Source of the DNA: Paraburkholderia polaris
GTDB lineage: Bacteria > Pseudomonadota > Gammaproteobacteria > Burkholderiales > Burkholderiaceae
Direction of reading: 5' to 3'
Assembly (NCBI RefSeq): GCF_012927345.1
Contig: NZ_JABBGJ010000017.1
Location: 1-64,000 of the forward strand
Length of the DNA stretch: 64,000 bases
A program made the translations under genes and the position numbers. Positions 1 to 8,614 of the stretch are shown here, piece after piece. Each line of letters opens with the position of its first letter. Positions within the stretch are counted from its first letter, which is position 1. The notes beneath the pieces are model-generated. The model saw nothing but the letters and a program-made list of their open reading frames with translations. It made no database searches and was not told the origin of the DNA.

Positions 1-220
1 TCTCCAGCACCACCCTGAACTTGTCGGCGCTTGACCATCGATCGCTGGTTTTGCCATTGCCCGGCATGAATTTCCCTGTCTGTCTTGCACTTTGCCGCCA
101 GGTCCGTAGCGTCACCGTCGTGATGCCCGTCGCTCCTGACAACTCGATGACCGCACGATTGAACGGCGGCATCATCTGCTGGATTGCCCATTCCCGGGTT
201 TCCGCTGAATAGCGTTTCAT
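1..220 (-). CDS. IS3-type transposase OrfA, N-terminal part cut by the window edge
   Basis: The frame starts at an ATG (218-220) and runs off the left edge, so 73 residues are visible. It begins MKRYSAETREWAIQQMM, contains a helix-turn-helix segment around GITTVTLRTWRQSA, and continues into SSADKFRVVLE. This pattern is typical of the DNA-binding first ORF of IS3-family transposases in Burkholderiales. OrfA would bind the element ends, and OrfB with the DDE catalytic domain should lie further left, outside the window. I see no clear Shine-Dalgarno. I cannot tell whether the IS is complete. Confidence 0.7.
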   Translation of the reverse strand, partial: MKRYSAETREWAIQQMMPPFNRAVIELSGATGITTVTLRTWRQSARQTGKFMPGNGKTSDRWSSADKFRVVLE

Positions 221-554
221 TTCCCATTCGCTGTCCGCCCCCCATCTTTACATCAATCGGTTCGGGTGAGGCGACAACTAGCCTGACATGGAGGGCCGCC
301 GCAAAGAAAGATAAGCAAAGAAAGCGGCTCAAACCGCTCATGCTAAGTGGGCACCGTGGCCTGCAAGTGGTAGTGGCTCCGTAGAATCTGTGTTCGTGCA
401 CCTGCATGCGCTAGTGACAAGGGTGTCATTCTTCCGGCGGCGCTGCGCGCGCCGAAGCGTACTTCACCAAACCGTCCGCTAGTCTTTGCGCGCGCCTTCA
501 ATTCGGCATAGGCCTTGCTGCATTCAATTGAACGCGAAAACGAGGATAACCGAC
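221..554. other. Non-coding interval between the IS-like ORF and a proline-rich gene
   Basis: No convincing gene is seen here. The terminal inverted repeat of the IS should lie within the first part of this stretch, but I could not define it. Purine-rich sequence around 298-330 resembles spacer DNA seen in many Burkholderia genomes. No promoter is called. Confidence 0.5.
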
Positions 555-797
555 ATGCCGGAATACGCCGCTGTTCCCACGCCTCCCCTCCCGATGCACG
601 CTCACCGTCCCGAGCCAATCGAGCCGCCATCGCCGCCGCCGGATCCGGGCGAGCCCGACACGATTCCAAATCCCAGCCCGACTCCGGACCCCATCGAACC
701 GGTCGCGCCGCCGATCGGCGATCCGCCGCCACAACCCACGCAAACGCCACAAGCCAGCGAGCGTCTGCCGTCGCGCGCTGTGAGCATGCACCTCTGA
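555..797 (+). CDS. Small proline-rich protein
   Basis: 80 residues starting MPEYAAVPTPPLPMHA. The middle is almost entirely Pro with Glu, Asp and Thr (for example EPPSPPPDPGEPD), so it is probably disordered. There is no signal peptide or membrane segment. A weak purine-rich site (GAGGA, 541-545) lies ahead of the ATG; an upstream in-frame start at 486 has less support. Proline-rich small proteins of this kind are common in Burkholderia but have no known function. The composition bias means the frame could also be a by-product of GC-rich DNA. Confidence 0.45.
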   Translation: MPEYAAVPTPPLPMHAHRPEPIEPPSPPPDPGEPDTIPNPSPTPDPIEPVAPPIGDPPPQPTQTPQASERLPSRAVSMHL

Positions 798-949
798 CAC
801 GCTCCGTGCGCTGGACCACAGTCCGGCGCCGCGAATTTATGTACTTGTTACAAAGCCGGCGCATCTTTTACAGGCAATTTACCGTCGTGAACCCTACACT
901 GAATTGATGCCGTCTCGATGGCGGCGCGCTTCCCGTGGAGGCATCGATC

Positions 950-1162
950 ATGAGACATCCAGCACTGCGACGTTCCGCGCGCCACTCGAAGCGCGACTCC
1001 CGACCGGCCACCAGCAAGAGCAGCCCGGAAGAGTCGCCGGACCCGGCCGCGCAGAATCGCGTCGCGCCCGATGCGCCGCCAGACGGCGAGCACAATCAGG
1101 GCGGCGTGCGTCGGGAAGGACTGGAGTACCAGCGCGATCTCGGCTCGGAACAGGACGCATGA
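950..1162 (+). CDS. Small basic hypothetical protein
   Basis: 70 residues, Arg/Ser-rich at the N-terminus and Glu/Asp-rich at the C-terminus (ending GLEYQRDLGSEQDA). The ATG at 950 follows a GGAGG about 11 bases upstream. There are no recognisable motifs, signal peptide or membrane segments, and I do not recognise the family. It lies about 210 bases upstream of otsA in the same direction, with an AT-richer stretch between them that may hold the otsA promoter. Confidence 0.4.
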   Translation: MRHPALRRSARHSKRDSRPATSKSSPEESPDPAAQNRVAPDAPPDGEHNQGGVRREGLEYQRDLGSEQDA

Positions 1163-1373
1163 ACCCGTCTGACAGCAGGTAAGAAGGGTTCCGGTTTCGT
1201 CGTACAAAGCAGAAAAAACTTCTTCGCGATGCGTCGATATCGCGCGTTTCTGCTCGTTCGTCACATTTGCATACATTTTTATTTTCAGCATCTCAAAAAA
1301 CGGCACGCGACTTGCGTGCACCTTCTTGGCACATATCCGTATGCAACGAAACAACTGACTAGGTGGAGCACCA

Positions 1374-2801
1374 ATGAGCAGACTGATCGTGGTATCGAAT
1401 CGTGTGGCGCCGACCCAGGAAGGCCGCCCCGCAGCAGGTGGGCTCGCGATCGGCGTGCTGGACGCGTTGAAGGAAACTGGCGGCGTCTGGTTCGGCTGGA
1501 GCGGTGAAACGGTGAGCGAGTCGTCCCCTCCGGTGATCGAGAAGCAGGGCAATGTGACGTACGCGACGGTGGGCCTCACCAAGCGCGACTATGACCAGTA
1601 CTATCGCGGCTTTTCGAACGCGACACTGTGGCCGACGTTCCACTATCGCAACGACCTGTCGCGCTACGACCGGCAGGAATACGCGGGCTATCAGCGTGTC
1701 AACGCGACGCTCGCCAAACAGCTCAAGGAGCTGCTCAAACCCGATGACATCGTCTGGGTGCACGACTATCACCTGCTGCCGTTCGCGCGATGCCTGCGCG
1801 AGCTCGGCGTGAAGAATCCAATTGGCTTCTTCCTGCATATCCCCTTTCCGGTGCCGGAAGTACTCCGCACGATTCCGCCGCACGAGGAATTGGTCAAAGC
1901 CATGTGCAGCTACGACGTGGTCGGTTTCCAGACCGAGGCGGACCGCCAGTCGTTCGTCGACTTTATCGAGCGCGGCCAGCACGGCACCTCGAGCGAAGAC
2001 GGCATGGTGCACGCCTACAACCGTTTCCTGAAAGTGGCGGCGTACCCGATCGGCATCTATCCGGACGCGATCGCCAAGGCCGCCGAGCAATTCACCGATC
2101 GCAAGCCGGTGCGCAGCCTGCGTGACGGCATGCGCGGGCGCAAGCTGATCATGAGCGTCGACCGGCTCGATTATTCGAAGGGTTTGGTGGAGCGCTTTCA
2201 GGCGTTCGAACGACTCCTGCTGAATGCACCGGGTTGGCACGGACGCGTATCGCTGGTGCAGATCGCGCCGCCGACGCGCGCGGATGTGCAGACGTACCAA
2301 CGCATTCGTCAGACGCTGGAAGGCGAGGCCGGTCGCATCAACGGCCGTTTCGCGCAACTCGACTGGACGCCGATCCAGTACCTGAACCGTAAGTACGAGC
2401 GCAATCTGCTGATGGCGCTGTTCCGTCAGTCTCAGGTCGGCTATGTGACGCCGCTGCGCGACGGGATGAACCTGGTCGCCAAGGAGTACGTTGCATCGCA
2501 GGATCCGGCCGATCCGGGCGTACTCGTGTTGTCGCAATTTGCCGGTGCGGCCGAGCAACTACCGGGGGCGCTGGTCGTCAATCCGTTCGATCTGTCGCAG
2601 ATGGCTGAGGCGCTCGAGCGCGCATTGTCGATGCCGCTCGCCGAGCGTCAAGCGCGCCATGCGGACATGATGGCGCCGATGCGCGAGAACAATCTGTCGG
2701 TCTGGCGCGATACGTTCCTGGGTGATCTGCGCAACGTCGCGACCGCCTCTTCGGTGACGGCCAAAGCGGTAAAGCTCGCTGACGTGACGGCATCGTCGTA
2801 G
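1374..2801 (+). CDS. otsA: Trehalose-6-phosphate synthase (GT20)
   Basis: 475 residues, the usual OtsA length. It transfers glucose from UDP-glucose to glucose-6-phosphate, giving trehalose-6-phosphate, the first step of cytosolic trehalose synthesis for osmotic and desiccation protection. Visible GT20 landmarks are SNRVAP near residue 8, the GGLAIGVLDAL glycine loop, HDYHLLPF near 130, HIPFPVPEV near 155, the nucleotide-sugar site DRLDYSKGLVERF near 263, and DGMNLVAKEYV near 363. The ATG at 1374 follows GGTGGAGC. No phosphatase gene (otsB) is seen within the visible neighbourhood; it may lie further left. Confidence 0.96.
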   Translation: MSRLIVVSNRVAPTQEGRPAAGGLAIGVLDALKETGGVWFGWSGETVSESSPPVIEKQGNVTYATVGLTKRDYDQYYRGFSNATLWPTFHYRNDLSRYDRQEYAGYQRVNATLAKQLKELLKPDDIVWVHDYHLLPFARCLRELGVKNPIGFFLHIPFPVPEVLRTIPPHEELVKAMCSYDVVGFQTEADRQSFVDFIERGQHGTSSEDGMVHAYNRFLKVAAYPIGIYPDAIAKAAEQFTDRKPVRSLRDGMRGRKLIMSVDRLDYSKGLVERFQAFERLLLNAPGWHGRVSLVQIAPPTRADVQTYQRIRQTLEGEAGRINGRFAQLDWTPIQYLNRKYERNLLMALFRQSQVGYVTPLRDGMNLVAKEYVASQDPADPGVLVLSQFAGAAEQLPGALVVNPFDLSQMAEALERALSMPLAERQARHADMMAPMRENNLSVWRDTFLGDLRNVATASSVTAKAVKLADVTASS

Positions 2802-2883
2802 TCGCATCAGCGGCGGCGCGGCTTTGTTCCAGAGCCGCGCGGGCTGGTCACGTCGAACTGTTTGCTTGCACCCGCTGGAACGT

Positions 2884-4290
2884 TTACGCGCGCTGCATCA
2901 CGCGCAACGTACTGACCACGGCGGCGACCGCTGAAAAGCACGCGGCCACATACAGCACGACAGTCGGCCCGTGCTGCGGCGCAATGCCGAAGATCAGCGC
3001 GACCAGTGCCGCGCCGAGCGTCTGTCCGGTGAGGCGCGCGGTGCCGAGCATGCCGCTCGCACCGCCGCTGCGCTCACGCGGCGCGGCGGACAACATGGTC
3101 CGATTGTTCGGCGACTGGAAGATCCCGAAGCCCGCGCCGCACAGCGCCATGCGCCACGCGATCTGCATGGGTTCGGGATGCGCGCCGAGGGTGGCGAGCA
3201 GCAGCAGGCCCACCGTCATCGCAACGAGTCCAACGCCGCCTAGCCAGCCTGACGACACCTTGTCCGACAGTACGCCGGCAATCGGCGCGGCGATGATGAT
3301 TACCGCCGGCCACGGCGTCATCAGCAAACCGGTTTCTACCTGCGAGAAACCGAGCGTGTCCTGCAACAGAAACGGCAACGACACGAAGGCCAGCATCTGC
3401 GCGCAGAACGAACAGACCGAGGTGCCGATCGAGAGGGCGAACACCGGAATCCTCAGCAAATCGATTGGCAGCAGAGGCGCGGACTGGGTCAACTGACGGC
3501 GCACAAAGAAGTAGCCGATCACAACCGCGCCGAGTGCTTCCGCGACGACCCAGCCGAAATGCTCGCCATGACCGAGACCGTCGACAGCGAAAATCAGCAG
3601 ACCGAACACAAACGCGTTCATCACCGCGCTCAGATAGTCGTACGGAGACTCGTGGCCGGGATTCATCGGCAGCGCCTTGAAGCCGCCGACAATCGCCGCG
3701 ATTCCGATCGGCACATTGATCGCGAACAGCCACGGCCACGAGGCGACAGCGAGCACGCCGGAGGCTACCGTCGGCCCGACTGCCGACGATACCGCCACGA
3801 CCATCGCGTTGATCGCAACGCCGCGCCCAAGCTGCGCGGGCGGATAGATCATGCGCACGAGCGCGGTGTTCACGCTCATGATGCCCGCCGCACCGAAGCC
3901 CTGGACCACGCGAGCGAGCGCGAGCGTCGGCAGCGAGGTGGACAATGCGCAACCGAACGACGCCACGGTGAACAGAATCAGCCCGGCCAGATAGATCCGC
4001 CGGTAGCCGATGCGATCGCCAAGCGACGCGAGCGGTAGCAGGGAAATGGTGATGGCGAGCTGGTAAGCGTTGACGACCCAGATCGAGCCGGCTGCGCTCG
4101 CATGCAGATTGCGCGCGATGGTCGGCAGCGCCACGTTGGCGATCGCGCTGTCGAGCACTGCCAGCGTGAGGGCGAGGGCGATAACCAGCATCGCCCAGTA
4201 GCGTTGCGGAATCGGCAAGCCTTGTTCGGTGCTATCCGCGAGTGGTGTGCCGGCGGCGAGTGGGGTAGCCGAGGCGGCATCGGCCGGCAT
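2884..4290 (-). CDS. MFS drug-resistance transporter, DHA2 (14-TM) type
   Basis: 468 residues from the ATG at 4290, chosen because AAGGACAG lies 8 bases upstream; an ATG at 4323 would add 11 residues but has no good ribosome site. The protein is hydrophobic with about 14 predicted helices. It carries DHA2 features: LAVLDSAIANVALPTI in helix 1 (the D/IVNVALP motif), WVVNAYQLAI, and the loop 2-3 motif GDRIGYRRIYLAG. Such proteins export drugs, dyes or other toxic compounds using the proton gradient at the inner membrane. The substrate cannot be told from sequence. It converges with otsA; 82 bases lie between them. Confidence 0.9.
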   Translation of the reverse strand: MPADAASATPLAAGTPLADSTEQGLPIPQRYWAMLVIALALTLAVLDSAIANVALPTIARNLHASAAGSIWVVNAYQLAITISLLPLASLGDRIGYRRIYLAGLILFTVASFGCALSTSLPTLALARVVQGFGAAGIMSVNTALVRMIYPPAQLGRGVAINAMVVAVSSAVGPTVASGVLAVASWPWLFAINVPIGIAAIVGGFKALPMNPGHESPYDYLSAVMNAFVFGLLIFAVDGLGHGEHFGWVVAEALGAVVIGYFFVRRQLTQSAPLLPIDLLRIPVFALSIGTSVCSFCAQMLAFVSLPFLLQDTLGFSQVETGLLMTPWPAVIIIAAPIAGVLSDKVSSGWLGGVGLVAMTVGLLLLATLGAHPEPMQIAWRMALCGAGFGIFQSPNNRTMLSAAPRERSGGASGMLGTARLTGQTLGAALVALIFGIAPQHGPTVVLYVAACFSAVAAVVSTLRVMQRA

Positions 4291-4470
4291 CGAACTGTCC
4301 TTGCGCGATGGTTGTGCGTGCATCGTTCTTTTGGATTTGGGGTGGGGCGGTTCATCGACCCTGCGACCCTGCGATGAACCACGCGCGCTGCGTGCCGCCC
4401 TGGAAAGACAAGACGGCACGCAGCGACGATGCCGGCGCCGCAACAGCGTACCGGCATCGCGTCTCACGCA

Positions 4471-4974
4471 TTATTTGAGTTCGTACAGACCGGTGTGGGT
4501 GGTCGAGTCGAGTTCGTTCAGATGCGTCATGAAACGCGCTACCGCATTGGTGGTGTCCGCGTTGATCGGCAGGTGCGGCACCTTCAGCGCGTGCAGGCGG
4601 AAGATGTAGCGATGCGTCCTGTCGCCACGCGGTGGCGCCGCGCCGCCGAAGCCGACCGTGCCGTAGTCGTTGCGCAACTGCAGTGCGCCTTGCGGCAGCA
4701 GCGAGCCATCGGCCTTGCCGGCGTTGCGCGGCAGTGAGCGGGCGTCTGCCGGAATGTTGACGACGACCCAGTGCCAGAAGCCGCTGCCGGTGGGTGCGTC
4801 GGGATCGTGAACGGTGAGCGCGAAGCTTTGGGTGTCGGCCGGCGGCGCATCCCACTGCAACGAGGGCGAGATGTTCTCGCCGTCTACGCCGAAGGCCTTG
4901 TCGTGATATTCGTGGGCTTTCGGCATAAAGCCGTTGGTGGGGAAATCGTCGGACCAGAGACGGAATTCAGCCAT
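4471..4974 (-). CDS. YbhB/YbcL family (PEBP-like) protein
   Basis: 167 residues. The ligand-pocket signatures of the phosphatidylethanolamine-binding/Raf-kinase-inhibitor-like family are present: SPSLQW, FALTVHDPDAP, FWHWVVVNIP and GGAAPPRGDRTHRYIF. The bacterial members are cytosolic or periplasmic and mostly of unknown role. No signal peptide is seen. The ATG at 4974 follows GGGAGGCACACA; an upstream frame extension to 5055 has no ribosome site. The gene lies 180 bases upstream of the MFS gene on the same strand and could be read with it. Confidence 0.9.
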   Translation of the reverse strand: MAEFRLWSDDFPTNGFMPKAHEYHDKAFGVDGENISPSLQWDAPPADTQSFALTVHDPDAPTGSGFWHWVVVNIPADARSLPRNAGKADGSLLPQGALQLRNDYGTVGFGGAAPPRGDRTHRYIFRLHALKVPHLPINADTTNAVARFMTHLNELDSTTHTGLYELK

Positions 4975-5191
4975 TGTGTGCCTCCCTTCTTGATTGGTTC
5001 TGGGATGGTCGGGGCGTGCTTGCTTGCTGCCGGCTTGCCATTGGATTGTTGGCAAGGCGTTAGCCAGGTGTTGCCGGCTTACTGCCCGATTTCTGCAGGT
5101 TCGGCACGCAAAAAATGCCCCGAGCTAGCCAATCGAGTGTATCACCAGCGGCCTCCGGATTTGTTCGAACCGGGCAGGCTACAAGCGGCTT

Positions 5192-5638
5192 TCAGCCGCG
5201 CTCCTCGAAGCGTGGCGCGTCGCTCTTCAACCACTCGACAAGCCGCTGCAATACGCCCTCGATATCGCGATTCGCTCCACGCAAAGCACATTCCCACACC
5301 ACTCCGACGCGCCAGCCAGTTGCGAGTAACGCCGCCTGAACCTTGTCGTCGTTGCTGCGATTGCGGCCGATCTTGTCGCGCCAGAATTCAGGCCGCGTTT
5401 GCGGCCACTTGAAAAGATGACAGTCGTGACCGTGCCAGAAGCAGCCGTGCACCAGGACGACAGCGCGGTATCGCGGCAGCACGATGTCCGGACGGCCCGG
5501 CAGGTCGCGCGCGTCCAAACGGAAGCGAAAGCCCTGGCCATGCAGCAGGCTGCGGATCAGAATTTCCGGTTTCGTATTGCGGCCGCGAATGCCGGACATC
5601 ATCCGGCTGCGCGTGGCGCTGTCGACGATATCGACCAT
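5192..5638 (-). CDS. vsr: Very short patch repair endonuclease Vsr
   Basis: 148 residues. Vsr nicks 5' of the T in T:G mismatches that arise when 5-methylcytosine deaminates, limiting mutation at methylated sites. The family pattern is clear: RSRMMSGIRGRNTKPE at the N-terminus, LPGRPDIVLPRYRAVVLVHGCFWHGH with the catalytic Asp and metal-binding His/Cys residues, and EFWRDKIGRNRSND. The ATG at 5638 is 45 bases past the end of dcm, so the two are very likely one operon. The pairing with a cytosine methyltransferase is the standard arrangement. Confidence 0.95.
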   Translation of the reverse strand: MVDIVDSATRSRMMSGIRGRNTKPEILIRSLLHGQGFRFRLDARDLPGRPDIVLPRYRAVVLVHGCFWHGHDCHLFKWPQTRPEFWRDKIGRNRSNDDKVQAALLATGWRVGVVWECALRGANRDIEGVLQRLVEWLKSDAPRFEERG

Positions 5639-5683
5639 CGCTAGCGCCTGGGCAACGGATCGGACCGCGCAGGATCAGACCGC

Positions 5684-6967
5684 TCAGGAATAGAGCGAAA
5701 GGGCTTGCTTCGAACCATTGTGCGTTTCCTCGGCGAGCAGGGTTTGCACGTGCGGCAGCATGATGCGCGCGACTTCCCGCATCACCGGCATGACGACGCT
5801 GTTGCCGAATTGCCGGTAAGCCTGCGTGTCGCTGACCGGAATCCTGAAGGTATCGGGAAAACCCATCAGCCGGGCACATTCGCGTGGCGTGAGGCGCCGC
5901 GGCCGCAACTGCTCGCCCTGATAGACCAGAATTTCGCTGCCGTCCTTGTGATAACGCGCGGAGAGCGTGCGCGTGACGCTGTCGGGATAAGCCATGCCGA
6001 AGCCGAAGCCGTTCCCCGCCGCGCGATGCTTCGCCGCGTAGTTTTGCAGATAGGTCCAGAGATTCGGCGTGAGCGTGTACTTTGCTTGCACGCGTTTGCC
6101 GGAGTGGTCGAAAAAGCGATCGTGGTCCCACGGCAGCACCGGTTCGCTGCCGTCCGTGCGATGCAGGATCGAGCCGAGGCGCGGACCGCTTTCCGGCAGA
6201 CGCAGATCGTCCCAGGAGAACGACGTCTTGCCGCGAAAGCCGACGATGATGATGCGTTCCCGGTGCTGCGGCGTGAAATGCTGGCCGTCGACCACGCGGT
6301 AGTGCACTTCGTAGCCGAGTTCGTCGCGCAGGGTCTGCAGGATCACGTCGAAGGTGCGGCCTTTGTCGTGCGAGAGCAGATTCTTCACGTTCTCCAGCAG
6401 GAACGCGGCGGGGCGCTTTGCCGCGATGATCCGCGCGACATCGAAAAACAGCGTGCCTTGCGTCGTGCATTCGAATCCGTGCGGGCGGCCTAGGGCGTTC
6501 TTCTTGCTGACGCCGGCGATCGAGAACGGCTGGCACGGAAAGCCGCCGAGCAGCACATCGTGGCTCGGCACCTCTTCAGCGGGAAACGAAACGATGTCGC
6601 CAATCAGCGCGTGTTCGCCGTCGGCCGGGTAGTTCTCGCGATAGGTTTTAGTGGAGAAATCGTTCCACTCGCTCGTGAAGACGCAGTCGCCGCCGTGCGC
6701 CTCGAAACCCATACGAATGCCGCCGATACCGGCAAACAGATCGATAAAGCGGAACTGGGCGCCGTCCGTAGCCGCACTGGCCTTCGCCCGGCCGCTGCTG
6801 TGCAGCAGATCGCGCAAAGCCGGTTCGAGCATGGATGGGCACGGCGTTTCGCCTTTTTCCCAGCGGCGCACCGTCTTGATGTCCTTGCCGACGTGCGCTG
6901 CGATTTCGCGTTGAGTGAAGCGGGCGCGTGCCTGTCTGAGCAGGTCGAGCGGTGCGGCGAGGGTCAC
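5684..6967 (-). CDS. dcm: DNA (cytosine-5) methyltransferase with N-terminal HTH
   Basis: 427 residues from a GTG at 6967, which follows AAGGA by five bases. Residues 1-60 are a helix-turn-helix (FTQREIAAHVGKDIKTVRRW). The catalytic domain follows: FIDLFAGIGGIRMGFE (AdoMet loop), GGFPCQPFSIAG with the nucleophilic Cys near 142, FLLENVKNL near 186, and a C-terminal QFGNSVVMPVM motif. It methylates cytosine at C5 in a recognition site that I cannot deduce. No restriction endonuclease gene lies nearby, and with vsr immediately downstream the pair looks like an orphan Dcm-type system, not a restriction-modification system. Confidence 0.93.
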   Translation of the reverse strand: MTLAAPLDLLRQARARFTQREIAAHVGKDIKTVRRWEKGETPCPSMLEPALRDLLHSSGRAKASAATDGAQFRFIDLFAGIGGIRMGFEAHGGDCVFTSEWNDFSTKTYRENYPADGEHALIGDIVSFPAEEVPSHDVLLGGFPCQPFSIAGVSKKNALGRPHGFECTTQGTLFFDVARIIAAKRPAAFLLENVKNLLSHDKGRTFDVILQTLRDELGYEVHYRVVDGQHFTPQHRERIIIVGFRGKTSFSWDDLRLPESGPRLGSILHRTDGSEPVLPWDHDRFFDHSGKRVQAKYTLTPNLWTYLQNYAAKHRAAGNGFGFGMAYPDSVTRTLSARYHKDGSEILVYQGEQLRPRRLTPRECARLMGFPDTFRIPVSDTQAYRQFGNSVVMPVMREVARIMLPHVQTLLAEETHNGSKQALSLYS

Positions 6968-7150
6968 GGAGGTCCTTGCTGGGAATTTTTGCGGACATTA
7001 TGACCTAAGGTCGTCCCTTTTTCCTATTTTCGCCGACGAGGGGCAGAAAATTTCCGGCAATGCAAAGACCACTTTCGCCTAAATGCGACTGTCACGGTTG
7101 GACGTGTAGGCTTGTGGTGTGACGCGAATTCCCCGCGTTGCGACGTGTTC

Positions 7151-7180
7151 AGGCCGCGACAGGTTTCGCGGCCTTTTTTT
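7151..7180 (+). terminator. Rho-independent terminator, plus-strand direction, with no upstream gene
   Basis: An 8-bp perfect stem (AGGCCGCG / CGCGGCCT) with an 8-base loop is followed by seven T residues on the plus strand. No plus-strand gene precedes it; the nearest neighbours on both sides are on the minus strand. It may close a small RNA transcribed from the 7,010-7,150 interval. Confidence 0.7.
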
Positions 7181-7249
7181 AGCGGGGGAGGAGTCGGACT
7201 GGCCGGCGCGGAAGGCCGGCCATCAAGGCTTGCAGCGTGTCAGATATTG

Positions 7250-7576
7250 TCAGATATGACGGTCAGCGGCCATGAGGTGTAGCCGCCGGGGTAGCGCGGC
7301 GGCTGCCTGGGCTAGCTCATTCCATACTGGCTGGGGGCTGGCTTCGAACAGATCGAGCTGCAGCAGGAGGCTGTCGACCCCGCACAGTTGCGCATGGGAC
7401 AGATGGCCGGTGTCGAGCAACTGGTGCAGACGCTTGCGCCAGTAGGTGGCCGGCAGAATCGGTCCGCCCAGATCGCCGTGTAAAGACGGCCGCATCACGC
7501 GCCCGATATGCGCGATGTCCTGGTCGATCAGCGCCGCCTGGGTTGAACCCGTCAGCGTAATGAGTGTGCGTTCCAT
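7250..7576 (-). CDS. Conserved-looking hypothetical protein
   Basis: 108 residues starting MERTLITLTGSTQ. The ATG at 7576 follows a strong GGAGGGG. The body is a mix of Leu-rich helices (HLSHAQLCGVDSLLLQLDLFEA) and carries no recognised motif, signal peptide or membrane segment. Composition matches the flanking host genes. I do not recognise a family. It is transcribed away from the CsbD-like gene. Confidence 0.6.
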   Translation of the reverse strand: MERTLITLTGSTQAALIDQDIAHIGRVMRPSLHGDLGGPILPATYWRKRLHQLLDTGHLSHAQLCGVDSLLLQLDLFEASPQPVWNELAQAAAALPRRLHLMAADRHI

Positions 7577-7754
7577 AGCCCCTCCATGGCACCTTTACGG
7601 CAGGCTACGGCGGGACTTTAGGGCTGTTTTGAAATATTTTCCGCGACCGGCTTCACCGGGAAAAACGGGCGGGAGGCGGGCGTGGGCACACCCGTTGCTG
7701 AGTAGGGGATACTGGCGTAATGTCGCGCCGGCATTCCAAATAGTGGAGCCGAAC

Positions 7755-7946
7755 ATGAACAAGGACCAGGTGAAGGGTGTGGGTGAACAGATCAAGGGCA
7801 AGGTCAACGAAGCGGTTGGCAAGGCCACCAACAACCCGGGCAAGGAGCTCAAGGGCGACCTTCAACAAGGCGCCGGCAAAGTACAAAAAGCCTATGGCGA
7901 TGCTAAGGAAGACGCCAAGGACAATGCAAAGCGCAACGCGCCGTAA
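7755..7946 (+). CDS. CsbD-like stress-response protein
   Basis: 63 residues: MNKDQVKGVGEQIKGKVNE followed by a Lys/Ala/Gly-rich hydrophilic stretch and GDLQQGAGKVQKAYGDAK. This is the CsbD fold signature (VKGxxxQxKGKVKExxGK...). Members are small, abundant, general-stress proteins of unknown biochemical role; in Bacillus CsbD depends on sigma-B. The gene stands alone and ends at a strong terminator (7972-7995). A long AT-rich leader precedes it. Confidence 0.9.
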   Translation: MNKDQVKGVGEQIKGKVNEAVGKATNNPGKELKGDLQQGAGKVQKAYGDAKEDAKDNAKRNAP

Positions 7947-7971
7947 TTCGGCTCGCGGTGTCGCTTGACGG

Positions 7972-7995
7972 AAAAGGCGCTTCGGCGCCTTTTTC
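7972..7995 (+). terminator. Rho-independent terminator after the CsbD-like gene
   Basis: Stem AAAAGGCGC / GCGCCTTTTT with a TTCG tetraloop, 26 bases after the stop codon. A classical intrinsic terminator. Confidence 0.9.
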
Positions 7996-8170
7996 GTTTT
8001 TACAGGGCTTTGGGTGTCGGGTTTTGGTTGTCAGGCATCAGGAATCGGCTGCTGGGCTCCAGGCGCCGCGCCGCTTTCGCCTGGGAGTAACCCGGGTTCG
8101 GTGCCACGGATGTTCCGCGCGCCGTGCGCCGCCTTTAGACTTGGCGCATCCAAACCCGGAGGAGGCGCCC

Positions 8171-8392
8171 ATGACACCTGAAAAAGTGCTTTCGATGTTC
8201 GAACGGTTGTACCTGGAGGGCAAAGTGCCCGTCGACCTCGAAACCACTTGTGCGAGTTTCGCCACCTGGCTGGCAGCGACATGGGAGCAGCTCGATGGCG
8301 AGCAGAAGACGTTGTTGCTGACGGTCGGCGCGACGCTCTGGCGCGATGGGTATAACCTGCGCGCCGGTACGGCGACCAAGGATTTGTGGTGA
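8171..8392 (+). CDS. Small hypothetical protein
   Basis: 73 residues starting MTPEKVLSMFERLYLEG. The ATG follows GGAGG at a good distance (8160-8164). The protein is helical and acidic at the N-terminus, with no cysteine motif or membrane segment. Family not recognised. It lies between the CsbD terminator and the glutathione transferase gene and has about 220 bases of non-coding DNA on each side. Confidence 0.6.
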   Translation: MTPEKVLSMFERLYLEGKVPVDLETTCASFATWLAATWEQLDGEQKTLLLTVGATLWRDGYNLRAGTATKDLW

Positions 8393-8614
8393 GTCCCGGT
8401 GGCTTCTTGCGGTTATGGGGTAGGGAAGCGCGTTGAGTGGCCACGTTCGCGTTGGGGTGTTTGAGGCGAGCTCAAACGCGTTGTGCTGAGTCGGTTTATA
8501 TTTGTCGGTCGCGCGTTCGGGTGTTTCTTTTCGGCTTTCTGGCTGATCGCCAATTCCCGATTCCCCGATTCCGATTTCCAGCCGCAGCTCTCGCACAAGG
8601 GTTACACCATCACC

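Noticed and set aside
1359..2558. Long minus-strand frame opposite otsA
   Set aside because: It is a shadow of otsA codon use in GC-rich DNA; no motifs and no ribosome site.
5388..6536. Minus-strand frame overlapping dcm in another phase
   Set aside because: Low-complexity Arg/Ala-rich product with no motif; the dcm frame explains the region.
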